From Candidatus Heimdallarchaeota archaeon (GTDB lineage Archaea > Asgardarchaeota > Heimdallarchaeia > Hodarchaeales > Hodarchaeaceae), in assembly GCA_020353515.1 (NCBI GenBank), contig CP070695.1:2130571-2194570 (forward strand): DNA of 64,000 nt. The letters run 5' to 3'. A program made the position numbers and the translations under genes. The notes below the pieces were generated by a model. The model worked only from the letters and a program-made list of their open reading frames with translations, was not told where the DNA came from and made no database searches. How positions within the stretch are numbered: position 1 is the stretch's first letter; each line of letters opens with the position of its first letter. Positions 7,621 through 16,748 of the stretch are shown in pieces.

Positions 7621-10600
7621 GTGAAAGAGTCAGATTTACAAAACAAAGTAAAAGAATTAGAAAAACTAGAGAAGAAAAAAAAGTGGGATAGTGTCATTAA
7701 ACTAGCTATTGAATTAGCTGAATACTATCTTGATAAGAAAGATTTCCCGTCAAGCTTACAATATTTTGAAAAGGCGATATCAGCTCAAGAAAAGGGGAAA
7801 GAGGCAGAAAAAGTCATTGTTCTTTATCGAAAGATTATAGGAGCTGCCAGGAAAGGGAGAACCAAAACAAGGAAAGAACTTTTTCGTTATGCTGCTGCTG
7901 CAACCCCATTGATCGAGGAATATATTCAAGTCTTAAAAGAAAGTAATCGCTATATTTCTAAACATGGTGCGATGACTAGATACTTTCTTGGGGAATGTCG
8001 GGAAATTGTTTCTGGTATTACTCAAAGAAATGATGAATTTGTTCAAGCAGGTCAAATTTTCCTAGAGGTTGGTCAAAAATTTTCTTCTACGAAGAAAACA
8101 GAAGAAAAATCAGACGAAGCATTTGAAAGAGCTCGTGCAATTTTTAATCTAATTAATAATAAAGAAGAGACATTTGAAGCCTTTCTTTTAGAGGCTGAAA
8201 TAAACATTCAGAAATATCGTTTTGAGCGGGGATTTTTATTATTTGATGATGCACGAGGTTTATTTGATGATGATGAACATCAAGAAATGGTTGTAAATAG
8301 AGAAAAAGTAGTTTATGCCGAAATGGGATTAAAACTCGTAACTAATTACTTTTCTGATTCAGAACGGCACAAAATCGCAATGATGTTAATTTCAAAAGCC
8401 AGGGAAGCCCATTTATTAGCAAAATCCCTCGATCAAGTCCCTGAAATGCTTTTTGAAATAGGTAGGATACACATTGAGAATGGAAAGCTTGAGAATGGAT
8501 TCAATTTCTTAGATGAAGCAAGAACAAATTCCCAACTGGTTAATGATGAAACCACACCAAAAAAAATTATAGATTACCTTTTTCATGAAGGAAAAAAACA
8601 AGTAGATAATCTTAGTAGACCTTTAAAGATAAAAAAATTAGAGAATCTCAGTAATCTTCCATTTACTCCATATTTTGATAAAATGGAAGAGATTTGTAAA
8701 GAATTAAATCTGGGTCAAGAAGTAGAAGAAGTTGCCTTGTATATATGGCAATTAGGATTAGATTTATTAGAGCAAAGGGATATTTCTGATGATTTCCCTT
8801 TTATTGAGAAAGCAATAACCTATTTACTTAATAATAACCGTATCAATGGAATTCATATTATTGGGGATGAATTGGAAAAACGTTTAGAACAATTAGCTGC
8901 AAAAAGGCAACTAGATAAATTTCAAAACTTAAAAACATTTTTAGTAGACTGTTACACCCGAATTGATGATAATCAATCTGCTGGTTTTCTAACTGTGAAA
9001 GTAGGACAAACTTATGCATCATGGGGGAACTACGAAAAGCAGGTTGCCAGTTTAAGGGAAGCATCATCTCTTTTCCAAAATTCTGACCACGGTTCAATAA
9101 AAAAATTCAGTGAGGTTCTTGAAGAACAGTTTACACGTCTGGAAGCATATGTTCCTGACTCGATCTTCGACGAAGTATTATTCTTACTTGGTAATACATA
9201 CTTACAAGTTGGAGATGACGATAAATATGATTCTTTATTTGCTAGTACTGCTCATAATGCTTTAGAAAAGAATGAATTTACTAAAGCAATGCAGTTTCAT
9301 CAACAAGATTTTGATTTTCTTGTAAGAACAAAAAATTACTCTCGCGCGTTAGCACGTGTTGAAGAGTTTTCCACAGCACTTTATTCACGAGGAAAATATC
9401 AATTAGCAAACAATCTCAGAGTAAAACAAATAAAATTGATGATTGACACGAATGCTTCTCAAGAACAGGTGTTACAAACAATAAAAAACCTAGAGGATCA
9501 GATTGAGGAAGGACTAACTCAAAAAATTGATATTACATCTGTGAACGACCTTTTTAGCAGTATTTTAAATTTATATGACTATTTAGGGGTGAAAGAAGCA
9601 CTTGGAGATGCATTATTTGAAATGGCAGTTCGATTATTCGAATTTGAATATTTCGATCCAGGATTTGAATATCTGAACCGAGCTTATGAAAAGGTCAAAG
9701 AGGAGAATGCAATTGAAAAATATGGCCTCTTACTTGATTTTGCTTTTGAGAAAAAGAATTTTTATCAAGATCTTGTCGATCTAGACACTTCAGATCGGTT
9801 TTTAGATTTTCTAATTTTAGTTCTCAGAGAATTAAATCAAATCAAGGAAGCTGCTGAGTTAATAATGACTCGTGCTGTTCGGTTTGTTCTAACAGATGAA
9901 AACAAAGCCTGGGAACAGTTCGAACAGGCAAAAGAATTGATATCCCAGACAGAATCCCCAAATGAGGTTTTATACTTCTATCAAGATTTTGGATCAGCAC
10001 TTTTAAAGGCTGGAAAAATTGACGAGGGAATGGAAACTCTTGCAAAGGCTGAGGGTTCTACTTCGACGAATTCTCTGGCCATTGCAGATACATGTTTAAC
10101 TGTAGCAAAAGATAGATTTACAGTACAGGATTATGACACTTACTTCATTCTTGTAGATCGGGCTTTATCAATTTATACTGACTTAGAGATGTTTCAGGAA
10201 TCATCATCTATTGCCCTCGCTGAAGCTCGAAAATTATGGAGTGTTGACAATCTACCTTATACAATGATATATTTAGAACGAGCGTGGGCACCTTTAGCAA
10301 TGACTTATGATGAGAAGTTAGAACAGTCAATTCAACCTGTACTACAAACATCAGAAGAGTTTGTCAACGCTCTCTTTGGACAGAAAAAATACGACGAAGC
10401 AAAAAATTTTCTCGAGTTTCAAGAGCGAATTTACAAGCAATTGAATCTCACGGATAAAATTTTAGAGGTAGAAAGGAAAAAAATTGATGCACTGATTGGA
10501 AGGGGAAATATTGACGGAGCACTTTCGCAAGCTCTTGATATGGCTACAATTGGTATTGAGGAATTAAAATTCAAAGAAACTGCAGCTCTCTTAAAGGATT

Positions 10601-11442
10601 TATTACCACCATTTATTATCAATGCCCCAAACAAGGCAAAAGATCTCCTGAAGATATTCATCAATCTCCTCCTGACAATGGAGCCAAAGGATATGGCTCA
10701 AGAGATACTTTATGAGACCTTAGATTACTTAATTATGTTAACAATTAGATCACACACTAATAAACGTAAGGAACTGTTCGAAGAACAAGTTAACCTCTTT
10801 TTCAACGCCTTAACGGAAGTAGCAGAAGCAGAACACGTACTAGCTCAGTTTATTATCCGCTTTGGTCAGGAAATGACTAAATTAAAAGAGTATTCTTACT
10901 TATTCAATATCCTAAAACAAAATATTTCTTATCTACTCGTAGTTAATCCTGTGATAAGAATGAAAATAATCAATGAAATAAACGCTTTACTTGAATATCA
11001 TGATCTTACAGCACATACTATCATAGAAGGACTCGATTTCCTTAATAATTTGACCCAAAATATTGATAATCAAAATAGAGAAACCCTTTCACGAATATTC
11101 TTTGTGATTGGTATGAAACGTAAATCTCAGAAAGAAATCTACGAACATGCTATGCACCTTGCTCTAGAACAAGCCAAAATAACCGCAAATATTCCTGCCA
11201 CGTTAGATCTCTTGTATGGATTAATTGAAGAAGATCTAAAAACAGGTAATTTTTTGAATGCATCGAGAAGATTAGATGAAGCTATCGAATATTTGGATCA
11301 TGCCCCGCAAACAGGTATGGGTAAAAAATTTGCTATTTTACTTGAAGATTATATAACTAAATTGAAAAAGCAAAAAAAAGAGAAGTTCACAGATCTTCTT
11401 ACGGCTAAACATGAAATGATTCAACAAAAATTTATAAATTAA
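7621..11442 (+). CDS. Very large alpha-helical repeat (TPR-like) protein
   Basis: 1273 residues from GTG at 7621. Almost the whole chain is a succession of amphipathic helices of about 15-20 residues, many with TPR-like features such as A-x-x-Y-F-E-K-A (for example FPSSLQYFEKAISAQE near 58 and FDPGFEYLNRAYEKV near 680). No signal peptide, membrane segment or catalytic motif is visible, so it is probably a cytoplasmic scaffold. The next gene starts 94 bases downstream on the same strand and may be a partner. The precise repeat family is not certain. Confidence 0.6.
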   Translation: MKESDLQNKVKELEKLEKKKKWDSVIKLAIELAEYYLDKKDFPSSLQYFEKAISAQEKGKEAEKVIVLYRKIIGAARKGRTKTRKELFRYAAAATPLIEEYIQVLKESNRYISKHGAMTRYFLGECREIVSGITQRNDEFVQAGQIFLEVGQKFSSTKKTEEKSDEAFERARAIFNLINNKEETFEAFLLEAEINIQKYRFERGFLLFDDARGLFDDDEHQEMVVNREKVVYAEMGLKLVTNYFSDSERHKIAMMLISKAREAHLLAKSLDQVPEMLFEIGRIHIENGKLENGFNFLDEARTNSQLVNDETTPKKIIDYLFHEGKKQVDNLSRPLKIKKLENLSNLPFTPYFDKMEEICKELNLGQEVEEVALYIWQLGLDLLEQRDISDDFPFIEKAITYLLNNNRINGIHIIGDELEKRLEQLAAKRQLDKFQNLKTFLVDCYTRIDDNQSAGFLTVKVGQTYASWGNYEKQVASLREASSLFQNSDHGSIKKFSEVLEEQFTRLEAYVPDSIFDEVLFLLGNTYLQVGDDDKYDSLFASTAHNALEKNEFTKAMQFHQQDFDFLVRTKNYSRALARVEEFSTALYSRGKYQLANNLRVKQIKLMIDTNASQEQVLQTIKNLEDQIEEGLTQKIDITSVNDLFSSILNLYDYLGVKEALGDALFEMAVRLFEFEYFDPGFEYLNRAYEKVKEENAIEKYGLLLDFAFEKKNFYQDLVDLDTSDRFLDFLILVLRELNQIKEAAELIMTRAVRFVLTDENKAWEQFEQAKELISQTESPNEVLYFYQDFGSALLKAGKIDEGMETLAKAEGSTSTNSLAIADTCLTVAKDRFTVQDYDTYFILVDRALSIYTDLEMFQESSSIALAEARKLWSVDNLPYTMIYLERAWAPLAMTYDEKLEQSIQPVLQTSEEFVNALFGQKKYDEAKNFLEFQERIYKQLNLTDKILEVERKKIDALIGRGNIDGALSQALDMATIGIEELKFKETAALLKDLLPPFIINAPNKAKDLLKIFINLLLTMEPKDMAQEILYETLDYLIMLTIRSHTNKRKELFEEQVNLFFNALTEVAEAEHVLAQFIIRFGQEMTKLKEYSYLFNILKQNISYLLVVNPVIRMKIINEINALLEYHDLTAHTIIEGLDFLNNLTQNIDNQNRETLSRIFFVIGMKRKSQKEIYEHAMHLALEQAKITANIPATLDLLYGLIEEDLKTGNFLNASRRLDEAIEYLDHAPQTGMGKKFAILLEDYITKLKKQKKEKFTDLLTAKHEMIQQKFIN

Positions 11443-11535
11443 CAAAATCATGATATTCAAAAAATACTTGAATAGTAACTAATAAAAAATAGAAGCAATT
11501 AAGTTTAATTAGCAGTACTCTGAAGGTCTATTCTA

Positions 11536-11973
11536 ATGACTAGTCCAACTGATTATACGGCGTGGTTTTGCCAAGAAATGAAAAAACTGCTTGATCTGAT
11601 TGCAGATCGCTCCCATCAGACTAATCCTACTAGTGTAGATAGTCAAATTGCAGAAATCCAACGCGGGATAGATTATGGTATCAATAATCCTGGATCAATT
11701 GATGATTTACTCCTCAAACTTGGTCGTAACTTCGTTGATTCTTTTCAGGTATACTTACGTCAAATGAAAGCAAGAACTCCCACTGGTGTTCCTCCTGGAG
11801 GCCAAGCAACATTACTTGCAGGTGTAGGTGGCACTCCTCAAACTGAATCCGAGACTAGCCAACAATTCAGTGTAGATGAGTTAAAAGGAGCACTGAAATC
11901 ACGGAAAAAAGAAAAAGTAGTTAAAAAAATGAAAGGTTCTTTAGACCTTTTGAAGGAATATGAAGAAAGTTAG
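11536..11973 (+). CDS. Small helical protein with Gly/Pro/Thr-rich linker (hypothetical)
   Basis: 145 residues. Helical N-terminal part (1-80), a linker rich in Gly, Pro and Thr (about 82-110), then a basic helical tail with KSRKKEKVVKK. No family recognised. It follows the 1273-residue helical protein on the same strand and may form a complex with it; that is inferred only from position. A GAAGG lies about 12 bases upstream of the ATG. Confidence 0.55.
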   Translation: MTSPTDYTAWFCQEMKKLLDLIADRSHQTNPTSVDSQIAEIQRGIDYGINNPGSIDDLLLKLGRNFVDSFQVYLRQMKARTPTGVPPGGQATLLAGVGGTPQTESETSQQFSVDELKGALKSRKKEKVVKKMKGSLDLLKEYEES

Positions 11974-11995
11974 TTGACGAATTAATTCCCTGTTA

Positions 11996-12526
11996 TCAAT
12001 TCTTTAAGATATGATTCAAGAGTACATTATCAATTGCGTCTTCTAATTCTTTTAGTGTTCCATTATTCGTGATAGTGTAGTCAACAGGTAGCTGAATGAC
12101 TTGAATTTCAGTAAGATGGTTTGACCATCTTTTCCAATCTTGATCAGATATCTTTTCTTGCATACGGGTTTCAAGTCTCATCTTACGAGTTTCAGAAGAT
12201 GATTCTATCTTTATAAATTTAAATCCAAGAGGTTTAAGGTATTCCACTTCATTTATCCTTCGAATATCATCAACAACTATTGAATCAGTGGATGTCTGGA
12301 TTTTTTTAGCTAAATATCTAATCCAAACATCGTCATCAAATTCTCGAAAGAATTTTCCAACCCCTTGAAGTAAATCTCGAGTAATTTCAAGTTCTAACTC
12401 TTGTGAAATCTCTCTCATCTTACCAGATATTCTCATACGAATGAAACCATATTTTTCAACAATATAGGCTGCTGCTGCGGATTTTCCGCTCCCCATGTGA
12501 CCTGTTATTCCAATTAAATGTCGCAT
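11996..12526 (-). CDS. P-loop nucleotide kinase-like protein (dephospho-CoA kinase / NMP kinase fold)
   Basis: The chain from ATG at 12526 begins MRHLIGITGHMGSGKSAAA, a Walker A loop directly after the first strand, as in dephospho-CoA kinase and nucleoside monophosphate kinases. DDVWIRYLAKKI, IVVDDIRRINEVEYL and the basic RKMRLETRMQEK segment fit the rest of the fold (Walker B-like VVDD, then a lid). About 176 residues. A TTG at 12556 overlaps the stop of the upstream gene and would add ten residues. The substrate cannot be told; archaeal CoA synthesis normally uses a different, unrelated dephospho-CoA kinase, so a nucleotide substrate is equally possible. Confidence 0.6.
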   Translation of the reverse strand: MRHLIGITGHMGSGKSAAAAYIVEKYGFIRMRISGKMREISQELELEITRDLLQGVGKFFREFDDDVWIRYLAKKIQTSTDSIVVDDIRRINEVEYLKPLGFKFIKIESSSETRKMRLETRMQEKISDQDWKRWSNHLTEIQVIQLPVDYTITNNGTLKELEDAIDNVLLNHILKN

Positions 12527-12552
12527 AATAATTCTACCGAGAGAATAATTAC

Positions 12553-14421
12553 TCAAGACGTACTTTCATTCTGAGAAATTTCTTCAGTGGGTTCTGTCTC
12601 TACCTCAATCTCTTGAGGAGTGTCTTCAATTGGAGTCGAAGGTTTAACTTCTGGTTGTGTTATCTTCTCTTCAGGTTCATATGTAACTCTAGGAGCTTTA
12701 CGCGATAAAATAACCTTTCGTACAACCCAAATAATTCCGAAAACGAACCCTGCGTAAAATGCAAGAGATTCTACATATTCAAAAACTCCTACAATATCTG
12801 ATAGAATACCTGCAAGGTTCCAACTCAAGAGAGGTGCATCAGAATAAAGTACCATTTCAGATGCTTCACGTAATTCATAGATATCACCCAGAATATTAGT
12901 AATAATCAGTACAAAAGCCGTTGAGACCAGTAGAAAAAAGAATGATAGACGTTCTTTTACACGAGGCGTTACTAGTGTCACAGAGAGAAATTTAAATGCA
13001 GCAGTAATAATAAAAAAGAGTGGCAATAGAAGGAATGGGATAAATTTAAAGGTTGGCCACGATACTTCCAACCATTGCGATAAAGGTATAATAACACTAT
13101 CATAAATCAGGTAAACTACTGAAGGAATCTGAAGTAAATCAGGAAAGGGTGACGGTAATTGTATTTGAAGCTGCTCAAGTAACATTACCAAGATACTACG
13201 AAAACTATTCCACGCCAATCCCAGCCAGGCTGAAAACATAATTAGATATTTCATGATAACAGCTATCTTGGGGGGTGAACGAGCTATTACTTGTCCTGTT
13301 CTTGCAACTTCCGCCCCTCTGGAAAGAGCAGAAAATATGGCAACAACGGCAAATCCTTCAGCAAATCCAACAATGAAAGTAGCAATTATTGTTATAATTA
13401 CAAAGTCTAGTTGTATAATTCTAAGAATATTAACAGCATTTCCAACAAATGTAGCCCATACATCTACATCCGTATTAAAAAGATCCCAAATTGTCCAAGC
13501 AATGACAGGAAGAAGGTACAGAACAATGATCAAAGGGATAATCAACAAAGCATTTACGCTTGTAATAAATGCAGTAATTTTAAACCCTCTCCAAATTATC
13601 AAGAATATCACTTTTACAAGTTGATAGATCCACCAAATGGCCATTCCAAGTAAGATAAGCCCAATGATTGGTGCAACACCTGTTGTTAACAAACTAGAAA
13701 GAAATAATCCGATAATTGGAATACATAACCAAGCTAGAAACTTATAAAGTCGTTTATTTTCCTCTTCTTCGTCTACATCTTCCTCTTTTTGAAAACGGGA
13801 TGATACTCTTTTACGAGCAAGGGTTGTTAAAATAGATAAGAACACAATCACTGAAACTGCGATTATTACTAAAAAGAAAAATACAAAATAGACATTTCGG
13901 GCAGTTTGATAAAATTCCTTCCCCGTTCCAATCTTTTCTGTAAGATTAGGAATATCTCTATTCAATGCTATCAGCACCCATTCCATGATAAGCACAGGGA
14001 GTAATTGAAGATAGGTTGGTTTAATTTTTAAGAGGGGATTTTCCTGATAGAGGAACACATCTAGAAGGAGATATGTGCAGGAACAAAACGATAACGCTAA
14101 TGCCGCAAAAAGGAAGAAACGTGCATTATAACCAATTCGATTGGTTTCCTCGTCACGTAATCCGAATTCTGAAGCCATATCAAATAATACTATTTTGGAA
14201 AAACCAATTAACACCAAAATAAAACATAAACTCGAAAGTAAGACGGCAAGTACGTATGATGGATCATTTATTGTTGCAGTTGATAAGTCGATCTCTTGAG
14301 AAACAAACATTACACCGATAATTAATATTGCAATGATTAAGATGCCTATGATTTTGTAAAGTTGGCTTCTGAGGTATTCTTTCCATGGAATACGAGTCAA
14401 TTCGGTTACAATTGAAGACAT
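12553..14421 (-). CDS. Polytopic membrane protein with acidic tail (hypothetical)
   Basis: 622 residues with roughly a dozen hydrophobic segments, the first at about 21-43. A basic/acidic loop (KRVSSRFQKEEDVDEEEE, near 205-225) divides the chain. The last 60 residues are soluble and rich in Glu, Thr and Pro. No transporter signature is recognised. The stop overlaps a possible start of the P-loop kinase gene. Function unknown. Confidence 0.6.
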   Translation of the reverse strand: MSSIVTELTRIPWKEYLRSQLYKIIGILIIAILIIGVMFVSQEIDLSTATINDPSYVLAVLLSSLCFILVLIGFSKIVLFDMASEFGLRDEETNRIGYNARFFLFAALALSFCSCTYLLLDVFLYQENPLLKIKPTYLQLLPVLIMEWVLIALNRDIPNLTEKIGTGKEFYQTARNVYFVFFFLVIIAVSVIVFLSILTTLARKRVSSRFQKEEDVDEEEENKRLYKFLAWLCIPIIGLFLSSLLTTGVAPIIGLILLGMAIWWIYQLVKVIFLIIWRGFKITAFITSVNALLIIPLIIVLYLLPVIAWTIWDLFNTDVDVWATFVGNAVNILRIIQLDFVIITIIATFIVGFAEGFAVVAIFSALSRGAEVARTGQVIARSPPKIAVIMKYLIMFSAWLGLAWNSFRSILVMLLEQLQIQLPSPFPDLLQIPSVVYLIYDSVIIPLSQWLEVSWPTFKFIPFLLLPLFFIITAAFKFLSVTLVTPRVKERLSFFFLLVSTAFVLIITNILGDIYELREASEMVLYSDAPLLSWNLAGILSDIVGVFEYVESLAFYAGFVFGIIWVVRKVILSRKAPRVTYEPEEKITQPEVKPSTPIEDTPQEIEVETEPTEEISQNESTS

Positions 14422-14579
14422 TTGCTATTACACCTTAAATAATTTGTATTTTCTTTTTTAGAGTCTTTCTTTAAATTCTTAATGCAATTTATCCATTGAA
14501 GAAAGACTTCTTTGATTATTATTAAAATGAGTAGTTTTTAATACAATATCTTTTATTTTCATTTTGAATTAAATTTCCA

Positions 14580-15143
14580 GTGTGGAACCCAATGAACTAC
14601 GAAGAACAGAAAGCAAAATATCATTTGAAAATCATTGTCTGTGGTGCTGGGGCTGTGGGGAAAACATCAATTGTACGACGTTATGTTGAAGATAAGTTTG
14701 AATTTAATTACCTCCTTACAGTTGGTTTAGATCCATCTAACCGTAGAATTGAAGTGGATGGGATTCAAGTAAATCTAGTAATTTTTGATGTTGCTGGCCA
14801 AAAACGCTTTCAAACGTTACGGGATGTTTTTTTCAGAAAAGCCAATGGTGCCCTCTTAGTATTCGACCTCACACGACCTGAAACTCTTGATGAGCTCTAC
14901 GAATGGAAGATACAAATTGATAATCGTCTTGGAAAAGATCGGATTCCAGCGATATTAGTTGGTAATAAATCTGACCTTGAGGATATTCAGATTGATTATG
15001 GTCTGCTAGAAGACAAAGTTATTCCAGATTTTAAGCCTGTAATATATCTTGAGACTTCAGCATATCAGGATAAAAACATCCGAGACACATTTTTGATTTT
15101 GACAGAGGCAATCTTGAGGCGACAGGGTATCCTGACAGAATAG
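14580..15143 (+). CDS. Rab/Ras-family small GTPase
   Basis: 187 residues from GTG at 14580; ATG at 14592 is an alternative. All G motifs are present: G1 GAGAVGKTS (22-30), a switch I threonine in LLTVGLD, G3 DVAGQ (70-74), G4 NKSD (129-132) and G5 ETSA (158-161). The Gln after DVAG is the catalytic residue of Ras/Rab enzymes. The C-terminus (RRQGILTE) has no cysteine, so it is not prenylated; membrane contact would need a partner. Asgard archaea are known for many such GTPases. It is a single-gene unit, followed by a perfect hairpin. Confidence 0.92.
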   Translation: MWNPMNYEEQKAKYHLKIIVCGAGAVGKTSIVRRYVEDKFEFNYLLTVGLDPSNRRIEVDGIQVNLVIFDVAGQKRFQTLRDVFFRKANGALLVFDLTRPETLDELYEWKIQIDNRLGKDRIPAILVGNKSDLEDIQIDYGLLEDKVIPDFKPVIYLETSAYQDKNIRDTFLILTEAILRRQGILTE

Positions 15144-15478
15144 ATCAATATCTCCTCCTTCCCAATTTGGTTAGTTTTCACATACTTTTTGTGAAAACTC
15201 TGATAGTATTGATTTGTACAATAATCTTTTGAAAAACTTTGAACTTACTTACCTTTTTTACTAGAAATTTTAGTACTCTCATGTATTTTGCTCTTCTTAT
15301 TATTGTTGCTGAATTTTTATTTGTGATATTTTTGTTCAAAATATAACTAGAGTGTTAATAATCACCTAAAAACAGTAAAATCAAAATAAAAGTCTATCTA
15401 GACATTCTATTCTCAATAACATCCTGAAATAGATGAAATTCAAGAGTATTTGTTATTTAAATCCGACAAAAATGATAA
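15144..15478. other. Intergenic stretch, 335 bases, between convergent genes
   Basis: Between the GTPase gene and the end of the HgcB-like gene. It has T-rich runs (for example near 15240-15270) that could end transcription from the plus strand, plus the hairpin at 15173-15199. No open frame or RNA gene seen. Confidence 0.4.
15173..15199. other. Perfect 10-bp inverted repeat (hairpin) after the GTPase gene
   Basis: AGTTTTCACA at 15173-15182 is followed after a seven-base loop by its exact reverse complement at 15190-15199. It starts 30 bases after the GTPase stop. It may stabilise or process the 3' end of the mRNA, or be a dyad-symmetric protein site. It is not followed by a T tract, so a classical intrinsic terminator is doubtful. 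Confidence 0.45.
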
Positions 15479-15697
15479 TCAAATGAGTTGTGCAAAAAAA
15501 TTCCGGAAGATTGGTTTCTCGATTCTGATTGCATTTCCCTCGCAATTCAGCTCGCATGCTCGACATTTCAAACACAATATGGGATCTACGAGTTTTGCTT
15601 TATTTTTATCCTTATTAAATAGAAAACAACCCTTTGGACACACTTGTACGCAGAATTCACAACCTAAACACCTTTTAACGTTGAAATGTATCACCAA
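15479..15697 (-). CDS. hgcB: HgcB-like 2[4Fe-4S] ferredoxin
   Basis: 72 residues. Two four-cysteine clusters: C10, C13, C16, C20 (followed by Pro) and C42, C45, C48, C52, which together would hold two [4Fe-4S] clusters. GGAGG at the end of the HgcA-like gene serves as ribosome site for the TTG at 15697 or the GTG at 15694; the gap to that gene is only six bases. In the mercury-methylation pair, HgcB passes electrons to the corrinoid of HgcA. Here the C-terminus (RIEKPIFRNFFAQLI) lacks the vicinal cysteine pair known in HgcB, and the second cluster is followed by Glu rather than Pro. The HgcB name therefore rests largely on context. Confidence 0.65.
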   Translation of the reverse strand: MVIHFNVKRCLGCEFCVQVCPKGCFLFNKDKNKAKLVDPILCLKCRACELNCEGNAIRIEKPIFRNFFAQLI

Positions 15698-15703
15698 ATT
15701 TAA

Positions 15704-16669
15704 TTATCCTCCAGCTAAAAATGGTACAAATATTAATCCGAGAAAAATTATAATGGCTGCTCCAGCTAATAGTGTGTAATCCTTGACAATGAAATCTGTA
15801 CCCCAAAAAGGTGTGAAACCATCAAAATCAGTGCCTATTATAATACCATATAATAACAATGTGCCAAAACCAAGACTAAAGTCCAGTGGTGAGCTATTAA
15901 AGAATAAAAAGGTACATAGTGGGACCAGAAGAATTGATAGTAAAATTCCTTTTATGAATCCTGAATTGAATGGTATTTTCGGATAAAGAACACCGAATAA
16001 ACTGCCGAAAAACCATATATAGATTAATAAAAATATTATGTTTGCTTGTAACCACTCAGACCATGGTTGAAGAAGGAATCCAAGTGGTTGAGCTAATATC
16101 GCCACAGCTAATATTAAAGGTATCAAGATCAAAGAAATGAAAACATTATGAGAGATAGTGTTTTCGACTCGTTTAAGAGTGTTAAATTCTACTCTTGACA
16201 TCTTCTGTGTTTTTGTTTTGTCATTTTGTATATATTCCCTTAAATCACCTATCTCAATAGGGCCAAATTTTACTTCCCATTCAGCATTTTTTAATACTGA
16301 ATGGTCAACCCCTGGAGCAGATAATTGAGGTAGGATCAATTCCCGATGATTAATAGCCTCAGAGAGGTCACTTTCATCTATCTGGGCAAGAATTTTCTCC
16401 GCTGTAAAATGTCCCCCAGCTGCGGAACACCAGACATTTACACCCTCTGTATTGACAACTAATAACCAAGCATTCATTTCCTGTCTCTCTAATGAAGCTA
16501 CCACTTTTTTATAGGTAACAAAATAATTAGAGGTAATTAAAACAAGTGAATCTTCATCAGGCTGCCCAATAGGGTAGAGTCCAGGCTTTATACTTAAATT
16601 TAAACCTGGGAATGCAATTCCTGCAATTGCTATTGAAAAAACTTCTTTTACAACATCAAGAATACCCAT
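15704..16669 (-). CDS. hgcA: HgcA-like membrane corrinoid protein
   Basis: 321 residues, close to the length of HgcA. The soluble N-terminal half contains GVNVWCSAAGGHF with Cys81, matching the HgcA cap-helix motif in which NVWC supplies the lower cobalt ligand; further on, LILPQLSAPGVDH and VKFGPIEIGDL match the conserved CdhD/HgcA corrinoid-binding domain. The C-terminal half (from about 174) has five hydrophobic helices, as HgcA does. HgcA passes a methyl group from its corrinoid to Hg(II). Two residues after the cysteine differ from the canonical A-A-G-K-G (here S-A-A-G-G), so mercury methylation is not assured; a corrinoid methyl carrier for another substrate is possible. Confidence 0.75.
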   Translation of the reverse strand: MGILDVVKEVFSIAIAGIAFPGLNLSIKPGLYPIGQPDEDSLVLITSNYFVTYKKVVASLERQEMNAWLLVVNTEGVNVWCSAAGGHFTAEKILAQIDESDLSEAINHRELILPQLSAPGVDHSVLKNAEWEVKFGPIEIGDLREYIQNDKTKTQKMSRVEFNTLKRVENTISHNVFISLILIPLILAVAILAQPLGFLLQPWSEWLQANIIFLLIYIWFFGSLFGVLYPKIPFNSGFIKGILLSILLVPLCTFLFFNSSPLDFSLGFGTLLLYGIIIGTDFDGFTPFWGTDFIVKDYTLLAGAAIIIFLGLIFVPFLAGG

Positions 16670-16748
16670 TTAGACCACTTAGAATATTAATTATGTTTAT
16701 TTGTTTTCTTCGAATTTATACCAAATTCAAACTTTAGCATTGTCATGT

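Noticed and set aside
13253-13653. Two plus-strand frames inside the polytopic membrane protein gene
   Set aside because: They are antisense shadows of the clear membrane protein at 12553-14421.
15450-15986. Plus-strand frames opposite the HgcA/HgcB-like genes
   Set aside because: They lie antisense to two genes with strong motifs and have no motif of their own.
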